Assembly (NCBI GenBank): GCA_910588175.1
Contig: CAJUQQ010000061.1
Location: 1 to 10,573 of the forward strand
Direction of reading: 5' to 3'
Origin: an uncultured Oscillibacter sp.
Lineage (GTDB): Bacteria; Bacillota; Clostridia; Oscillospirales; Oscillospiraceae
Length of the DNA: 10,573 nt
Shown in pieces: positions 6,480-10,573 of this stretch. Position 1 is the stretch's first letter. Every line of letters starts with the position of its first letter. The position numbers and the translations under genes are program-made. The notes below the pieces were generated by a model. That model saw only the letters and a list, made by a program, of their open reading frames with translations, ran no database searches and was not told where the DNA came from.

Positions 6480-7862
6480 TTATTTTTTGATTTCCGGCAA
6501 ACTGGCGGCGGCCATGGACTGGCCCACCCGGCGGAATTTCTCATCCGGCAGCTCGGGGACGATCTTCCCCTCCAGCTCCGGGTATTCGCCGGCCAGAACC
6601 TTCTTGGCGGTGTCCAGAATCAGATCGCCGCCCTTGCCGCTCATGACCCGGCCCAGCAGCAGCACATGGCGGCAGCCGTACAGCTCGTAATAATAGGCCA
6701 GGGTGTGGCCCAGGTAGACGCCGATGGACTCGTAGACCTTGACGGCCCGGGGATCGTCCTCCGCCATCAACTTCTGAACAACCTTCAGCTTCTCAGCCGG
6801 GGAAGCGCTCTCGTCCAGCTCGATGCCCGCCCGGGGCGCCAGCTTGATAACGCCGTCCTGGGAGAAATACTTCACGCCGCAGCCAATGTCGCCGCTCCAC
6901 TCGTCCCGCATGGCGTCGGGCTGGGCGTCCACGGGGACGAAGGCCAGCTCGTTGAGCCAGCCGGTAATCCGGCCTTCCTCGTCCACATAGCCCACGGCCT
7001 CGCTGGTGCCCATGGCAATTCCCAGGACGCTGTTGTCGTTCAGGCTCATGGCCCCCGCCAAGGCGGAGACATCGCCGTCGTTGATGACGCAGTACGGCAC
7101 ATCGCCAAAGGTGTCCCGGACAGCCCGGATATAGATGTCCTTGACCTTTTCGTCATAGATCTCCTTGGGAACCTTCAGGAAAAGGGAGGCGTTCATGGTC
7201 CGGTTGTTGATGAATACGCCGGCGGAGCTGACGCCCACCGCGTCCACCCGGGGCATATGCTCCGCGGCGGATTTCAGAGCGGAGACGATGCCGTCATAGT
7301 GATAGTCCGGGTCGGCGTTGGTCTTGGGGAACCAGACAACCTCTTCGGAATAGACCGTCTCGCCGTCGATCACGGCGGAGACCTTCCGGTCCGAGCCGCC
7401 GGCGTCGAAGCCGATGCGGCAGCCTTCCATGTGGCCGCCGATGGCCTTGGGATCGTCCTTGGCGGCGGGGATGTCGTCTACCAGTACGATCTCAAAGGGA
7501 TGCTCAAAGACATTGGCCATGTAATCCCAGTCAAACGCCTGCTGGCCCCCGGCGCAGTAGACGGATTTCAGGTATTCGCAGATTCCCTCGTCGCCGCTGA
7601 CGTAGACCTTGAAGCCGCCCTTCATCCAGAGGATGGTCTTCACCAGCCGTTCAATATAGTAGTGGTCGGCCTCGGCCATTTCCGGCGTGCCGTGAATAAA
7701 CGTCCGGCAGGATGCCATCTGGCCGTCGGCCCGTTCCACGGCAATGCCCACCGGCTTTTTCGCCGTGGCCAGGAACGCGCGGTTGAAGCGCATAAGAGGG
7801 ATAAACTCCGGGTCCAGGGCGGGGGTGTGCTTGAGTTCCACGTTGATGCCAAATCGGTTCAT
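6480..7862 (-). CDS. ROK-like sugar kinase with N-terminal extension
   Basis: Predicted cytoplasmic sugar kinase of the ROK/hexokinase actin-like fold, 460 aa. The ROK core begins late: the phosphate-1 motif GFDAGGSDRKVSAV is at 151-164, the substrate region VGVSSAGVFINN at 209-220, the catalytic-type NDGDVSALAG at 261-270 (probable base Asp262), and the phosphate-2 motif GIAMGTSEAVGYV at 281-293. Typical ROK kinases are about 300-320 aa, so about 150 N-terminal residues form an additional region that I do not recognise. The usual ROK zinc motif (CGxxGCxE) is replaced by WSGDIGCGVKYF (322-333) with a single cysteine. The start at 7862 has AAGGAGG 7 nt upstream. It is the first gene of an operon with the epimerase and has a strong promoter. 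Substrate unknown; an amino sugar is likely from context. Confidence 0.85.
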   Translation of the reverse strand: MNRFGINVELKHTPALDPEFIPLMRFNRAFLATAKKPVGIAVERADGQMASCRTFIHGTPEMAEADHYYIERLVKTILWMKGGFKVYVSGDEGICEYLKSVYCAGGQQAFDWDYMANVFEHPFEIVLVDDIPAAKDDPKAIGGHMEGCRIGFDAGGSDRKVSAVIDGETVYSEEVVWFPKTNADPDYHYDGIVSALKSAAEHMPRVDAVGVSSAGVFINNRTMNASLFLKVPKEIYDEKVKDIYIRAVRDTFGDVPYCVINDGDVSALAGAMSLNDNSVLGIAMGTSEAVGYVDEEGRITGWLNELAFVPVDAQPDAMRDEWSGDIGCGVKYFSQDGVIKLAPRAGIELDESASPAEKLKVVQKLMAEDDPRAVKVYESIGVYLGHTLAYYYELYGCRHVLLLGRVMSGKGGDLILDTAKKVLAGEYPELEGKIVPELPDEKFRRVGQSMAAASLPEIKK

Positions 7863-7917
7863 AGTGTGTCCTCCTTCATTCCGTCCGTGATTGAAATACA
7901 AAAATTGCCGCAGGATA

Positions 7918-7946
7918 ATTCTACCATATTTTTTTGGAATATGCAA
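7918..7946 (-). promoter_or_regulatory. Promoter of the kinase-epimerase operon
   Basis: On the minus strand TTGCAT (7946-7941) and TAGAAT (7923-7918) are separated by exactly 17 bp, with a TGG just before the -10 box that fits an extended -10 element. The predicted start near 7911 gives a leader of about 50 nt. The region between this promoter and the upstream ydcF-like gene (7947-8104) shows no gene and no convincing terminator. The AAATCGAAA motif is not present here. Confidence 0.8.
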
Positions 7947-8104
7947 TCTTTGGGACACCGGGGTTTTCGGCCTTGTTTAAAAACTGCCAAAGCTCATCTC
8001 TGGGCGCTTTTTTCATGGGAGACGCGTTATTCCCCCGCCGGGCAACAACCCGCCTGGAAAAAACCGCCTTGTCCGGCAAAAAGCCCGCCCGTTCCGGCCT
8101 TCCG

Positions 8105-8773
8105 TCAATTGTCAAGCGAGATCCCGCGAATGACAAAACGGTCGTAGCCGTCCGCCGCCAGCCGCTCATAGGCCAACCAGATGGAATCCGGCACCTCCAC
8201 CGGCGCCTGAAAGCGCCCGGAATACACCCGCAACCGCTGGAGATCGCCCACCATCAGGTGGAGAACCTCGGTCATGTCGTTTCCCTGGGCCAGGTACTCC
8301 TCGAAGGTGATGAAATGAGGGAATACGGACCAGCGCACCTCCGGCCACTGCTTCTCTCCGGCGGCCCGCGCCCGCTTGGCCATGTAGGGCTTGCAGGCAA
8401 TCACCCCGGTGCCCGGGCGTATCCCCCGCTCGTCCAGAAGCCGTTTGCTGAACTGAAAATTTTCCCCCGAATTCGACGCCCGGCCCTCCACGATAAGGCG
8501 CTCCGCGGGTACGCCGGCGTTCCGGCAGTGGCGGGCGTAGAGAACACCCTCCGGCTGGGGAAAGAGGCCGGATGTGTCTTTGCCGAACCCACCGCTGCAA
8601 ACCAGCCAGTCCGCCCGGGTCTCGTGAAAGGCCCGGACCGCCGTACCGGCCACGTTCAAGTCCTGGCTACCCATCGCCAGGACCAGCTCCGCCCGGCTTG
8701 GCGGGGCCTCCGGCTCTGAGAGAAACGCAAACAGCGCCCGCGCATCCCGCAGGCGGTCTTCTAATTCCCTCAT
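8105..8773 (-). CDS. YdcF-like (DUF218) protein
   Basis: Member of the YdcF/SanA/ElyC superfamily (DUF218), 222 aa, with no signal peptide or membrane segment, so the cytoplasmic YdcF branch rather than the membrane-anchored SanA/ElyC branch. The fold signature is clear: a first strand LVLAMGSQ (31-37), SGGFGKDT (60-67), a Glu-containing helix after QPEG, AGVPAERLIVEGRASNSGEN (86-105), and a further strand at 123-127. E. coli YdcF has been reported to bind S-adenosylmethionine; the cellular role of the family is largely unknown. The ATG at 8773 has no normal ribosome site and overlaps the stop of a 10-codon ORF as ATGA, pointing to coupled translation. The gene has its own promoter and appears unrelated to the sugar operon. 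Confidence 0.85.
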   Translation of the reverse strand: MRELEDRLRDARALFAFLSEPEAPPSRAELVLAMGSQDLNVAGTAVRAFHETRADWLVCSGGFGKDTSGLFPQPEGVLYARHCRNAGVPAERLIVEGRASNSGENFQFSKRLLDERGIRPGTGVIACKPYMAKRARAAGEKQWPEVRWSVFPHFITFEEYLAQGNDMTEVLHLMVGDLQRLRVYSGRFQAPVEVPDSIWLAYERLAADGYDRFVIRGISLDN

Positions 8774-8802
8774 GCCCCGGCGGCTTTCCGCACAGTATCC
8801 AT
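8770..8802 (-). CDS. 10-aa leader ORF coupled to the ydcF-like gene
   Basis: ATG at 8802 opens a short frame, MDTVRKAAGA, that stops at TGA 8772-8770. The stop overlaps the ATG of the downstream gene (sequence ATGA). GGGAG (8811-8815) lies 8 nt upstream of this ATG, a good ribosome site, whereas the downstream gene has none of its own. The likely role is to load ribosomes for the downstream gene. No codon bias typical of an amino-acid attenuator is seen. A sequencing frameshift joining both frames is an alternative. Confidence 0.5.
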   Translation of the reverse strand: MDTVRKAAGA

Positions 8803-8837
8803 AAGCCTCGCTCCCTTTTTGTTCTAACTATACAACT

Positions 8838-8866
8838 ATCATATAGTGGCAGTGGGCAAAAAGCAA
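8838..8866 (-). promoter_or_regulatory. Promoter of the ydcF-like gene
   Basis: TTGCTT (8866-8861) and TATGAT (8843-8838) on the minus strand are separated by 17 bp. Around the -10 box lies a 6-bp inverted repeat, ACTATA (8827-8832) with TATAGT (8842-8847), which could be an operator. TATAGT-like sequence just downstream could serve as an alternative -10 box but lacks a -35 partner. Confidence 0.65.
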
Positions 8867-8937
8867 GAGGAATGTTGCTTCCGGCGGGTGCGCAAAATGG
8901 CGCGCAAAATTTTTTTGAGGAAATTTTAAAATAGGGC

Positions 8938-8966
8938 TTGCATTTTCTTGGGAAGTATGCTAACCT
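8938..8966 (+). promoter_or_regulatory. Promoter of the tRNA-Pro gene
   Basis: TTGCAT (8938-8943) is followed after 17 bp by TAACCT (8961-8966), preceded by TGC as in an extended -10 element. The predicted start lies about 25 nt before the mature tRNA 5' end. The -10 hexamer itself is imperfect, but position, orientation and spacing fit. Confidence 0.6.
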
Positions 8967-8997
8967 ATACAAGCTGACGTGAGCAAGTTAAATAGTT

Positions 8998-9073
<76 letters not shown>

Positions 9074-9076
9074 GCG

Positions 9077-9112
9077 AAAAAGTCTGTAACTGTAATGGTT
9101 ACAGGCTTTTTT
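9077..9112 (+). terminator. Intrinsic terminator after tRNA-Pro
   Basis: Bases 9077-9090 pair with 9098-9111 (14 bp including one G-U and five outer A-T pairs) around a 7-nt loop, followed by a T6 run ending at 9112. It begins four bases after CCA and would end the tRNA transcript. Because the A-tract lies on the left arm it can also work in reverse, for transcripts leaving the integrase gene. Confidence 0.9.
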
Positions 9113-9129
9113 CATATTTACTGGCCGAA

Positions 9130-9153
9130 GTTTCCCTAATTGTTTCCCTAGTT
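9130..9153. repeat. Two tandem 12-bp repeats next to the attachment site
   Basis: GTTTCCCTAATT (9130-9141) is followed directly by GTTTCCCTAGTT (9142-9153), 11 of 12 identical. They sit between the tRNA terminator and the integrase stop codon. Short direct repeats in this position are typical arm-type binding sites for the N-terminal domain of tyrosine integrases. I found no third copy in the sequence upstream of the integrase gene. Confidence 0.6.
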
Positions 9154-9158
9154 TTTGT

Positions 9159-10379
9159 TCATGCCCCAAAAACACCTTTAATAAACTGGTCCATTCGGTT
9201 TGCGCTGTCCTGCTTCATCTCTTCTGTGACGTGGGCATAAGTAGCCAGAGTAAAAGCAGCCGTCGCGTGTCCCAAATTCTCCTGCACGGTTTTAATATCG
9301 TCACCAGCATGTAGAGAAACCGTAGCAAATGTGTGTCTGAGGTCATGCAGACGTGCTTTAGGCAAGCCGATAGAAGCAACGATTCGTTTGTAATTGTGGT
9401 AGACCGTGTTTGGAGAGAGGCGATGCCCCACTTCATCCGTAAACACAAATCCTTCATCCTGCCAATTGGGGCCAGCCTTTAACCGTGCTTCTGTCTGCCG
9501 GACTTTATACTGCCTCAGAGCATCCACAACAAAGGAGGCAGCTGTAATTGTACGGCCTTTTCCATTCTTTGTGGGCGTAAGACGGAAGTTGCCAGACTGC
9601 CCCGGAACCTGTTGAAGCTGTTTATTGACGTGGATTGTCCCATGCTCCAGGTCCACACAATCCCAGGTAAGGCCGCAGACTTCTCCACGACGCAAGCCAG
9701 TGCATAACGTCACAAGGAAGATTACTTCAAAACGGTGTCCCCGGATGGCTTTCAAAAAAGATTGAATCGCTTCATTGTCCAACGATTTGACTTCTTTCCG
9801 CTCTACTTTGGGCAATTTGCAAGCGGTGGTGGGATTAGAACGCAAGTATCCAATTTCAATCGCCTGTTGCAGAGCCTTATGAAAAATACCATGAATGCAT
9901 TTGACTGTTTTGGGAGACAGGCCGGGTTTATTTCCGTGAATGGTTCCTAGGTCGTTGTAAAACTGCTGAATCATATGGGTGTTCAGTTTGTCCAATTTAA
10001 CCTTTCCAAAGACTGGCTTGATATGATTGTTGACGTGCTGGGTATAGTTTAAGATTGTGTAAGGACGCACGCCGTTCAGATAGGTTTTCAGCCAAATGTC
10101 TAACCACTCTCCTACGGTCATCTTAGAGGGTTCAATATAGGTTCCTTCATTGATTTCCGTTTGGGCTTTTATCATTTTAGCGTAAACCTCAGCTTGGTCC
10201 TTTCCAGAGATGGAACGCTGGACAGACTTTCCTGTTACAGGGTCAATCACAGAATAGCGTCCCTCCCAATAGGTATTACCTTTTACAGTTTTCTGCCTGA
10301 GTGAACCCATACCATTGGCGTTGCGCCCAGGCTCCGGTTTCTTGTTCTGAGCTGTAATCTTTTTCTTCGTGCGTGGCAT
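9159..10379 (-). CDS. Tyrosine-type site-specific integrase
   Basis: Phage/ICE-type tyrosine recombinase, 406 aa, the normal length for lambda/Tn916-like integrases of Firmicutes. A basic N-terminus and an arm-binding (AP2-like) domain (about 25-78), a SAM-like core-binding domain (about 86-185) and a catalytic domain (about 200-395) are visible. The active-site set is complete: Arg230 in TGLRRGEV, Lys271 in PTKNGKGR, His345 and Arg348 in HDLRH, His371 in LGHAT, and nucleophile Tyr381 in TYAHV. The start at 10379 has AAGGAGG upstream with a 4-nt gap; the frame extends further up to 10550 but that part looks non-coding and overlaps a separate ribosome site. The gene reads toward tRNA-Pro, its likely target. 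Base composition is more AT-rich than the left-hand genes, as expected for transferred DNA. It appears intact. Confidence 0.96.
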   Translation of the reverse strand: MPRTKKKITAQNKKPEPGRNANGMGSLRQKTVKGNTYWEGRYSVIDPVTGKSVQRSISGKDQAEVYAKMIKAQTEINEGTYIEPSKMTVGEWLDIWLKTYLNGVRPYTILNYTQHVNNHIKPVFGKVKLDKLNTHMIQQFYNDLGTIHGNKPGLSPKTVKCIHGIFHKALQQAIEIGYLRSNPTTACKLPKVERKEVKSLDNEAIQSFLKAIRGHRFEVIFLVTLCTGLRRGEVCGLTWDCVDLEHGTIHVNKQLQQVPGQSGNFRLTPTKNGKGRTITAASFVVDALRQYKVRQTEARLKAGPNWQDEGFVFTDEVGHRLSPNTVYHNYKRIVASIGLPKARLHDLRHTFATVSLHAGDDIKTVQENLGHATAAFTLATYAHVTEEMKQDSANRMDQFIKGVFGA

Positions 10380-10424
10380 AACTCCTCCTTCCAGGCCACG
10401 CTGACACAAATCGGATGCGCCATG

Positions 10425-10446
10425 AGAGTTAGTAAGCCATAACTCT
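10425..10446. repeat. 7-bp inverted repeat upstream of the integrase
   Basis: AGAGTTA (10425-10431) pairs with TAACTCT (10440-10446) around 8 nt. There is no U-run on either strand, so it is not an intrinsic terminator. It lies between the 12-codon ORF (overlapping its stop) and the integrase start, and could be a binding site or an mRNA hairpin that modulates integrase translation. Confidence 0.5.
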
Positions 10447-10483
10447 AACTGTAGCCTGAATAATTGTAAAAAATATTTGTCAT
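10445..10483 (-). CDS. 12-aa ORF upstream of the integrase
   Basis: ATG at 10483 opens MTNIFYNYSGYS and stops at TAG 10447-10445. AAGGAGG (10491-10497) lies exactly 7 nt upstream, an ideal ribosome site and better placed than that of the integrase. The peptide is too short to be an excisionase. It may be a leader peptide, or the remnant of a small xis-like gene whose ribosome site survives. Its stop is followed by a hairpin and 65 nt before the integrase ATG. Confidence 0.45.
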   Translation of the reverse strand: MTNIFYNYSGYS

Positions 10484-10573
10484 GATGTGTCCTCCTTCTG
10501 AAAAATTTGGTTGATGTGCCTAGGGCTTGTTTGAAAAATAAATATTGCACAAATCAAATAAAAGTGCGAAAAT

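Noticed and set aside
8089..8097. CCGTTCCGG, shared with the end hairpins of the 3343-3556 array
   Set aside because: Only nine bases match and the complementary arm is missing, so it is probably chance in GC-rich sequence.
6183..8147. A 654-codon open frame on the plus strand
   Set aside because: It lies antisense to the kinase and epimerase genes, both of which have clear family motifs and ribosome sites. Its translation is low-complexity with no recognisable domain, a product of the high-GC third positions of the real genes.
8890..8910. Two direct copies of GCGCAAAAT with 12-bp period
   Set aside because: Short, two copies only, with no clear relation to the flanking promoters; noted but too weak to call an operator or repeat array.
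10501..10573. Possible promoter for the integrase and 12-codon ORF
   Set aside because: The region is AT-rich and has several loose -10-like strings, but no pair with a good -35 box and correct spacing; the window ends before it can be judged.

Overview
The window looks like chromosome from an anaerobic, GC-rich Clostridia, most like a gut Oscillospiraceae (Flavonifractor, Lawsonibacter or Oscillibacter type). This rests on the protein families (RpiR regulator, YesL/DUF624, AGE epimerase, clostridial ROK-like kinase), strong AGGAGG ribosome sites, consensus sigma-A promoters and a CCA-encoding tRNA. The assignment is inference; no rRNA or marker gene is present.

Layout. Positions 1-7862 form a carbohydrate uptake and catabolism island. 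On the minus strand a lipoprotein solute-binding protein (1018-2379) is followed by a MalF/UgpA-type permease (1-876, running off the left edge). A divergent intergenic region (2380-2662) carries a perfect TTGACA-N17-TATAAT promoter, three copies of AAATCGAAA, and a small promoter-proximal hairpin with a U-run. It feeds the binding protein leftward and an SGNH/GDSL esterase (2663-3319) rightward. A 214-bp array of hairpins (3343-3556) separates the esterase from a convergent block of minus-strand genes. These are, in transcription order, a ROK-like sugar kinase (7862-6480), an N-acylglucosamine 2-epimerase-type isomerase (6464-5259), an RpiR-type regulator (5069-4215) and a YesL/DUF624 membrane protein (4222-3560).

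How the genes may work together (inference): the transporter brings in an acylated sugar or amino sugar, the SGNH enzyme may remove ester groups, the AGE-type enzyme epimerises or isomerises it, the ROK-like protein may phosphorylate it, and the RpiR protein senses the phosphosugar. The exact substrate cannot be read from the sequence; an N-acetylmannosamine or sialic-acid-type sugar is one option.

Right part. A YdcF/DUF218 gene (8105-8773) is preceded by a 10-codon leader ORF that overlaps its start as ATGA. A tRNA-Pro(GGG) gene (8998-9073), with its own promoter and intrinsic terminator, follows on the plus strand. Immediately beyond it lies an AT-richer tyrosine integrase gene (9159-10379, minus strand) pointing toward the tRNA, with two tandem 12-bp repeats between them. 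This is the classic left end of an element integrated at a tRNA 3' end; the rest of the element lies beyond the right edge. A 12-codon ORF with an ideal Shine-Dalgarno site sits just upstream of the integrase.
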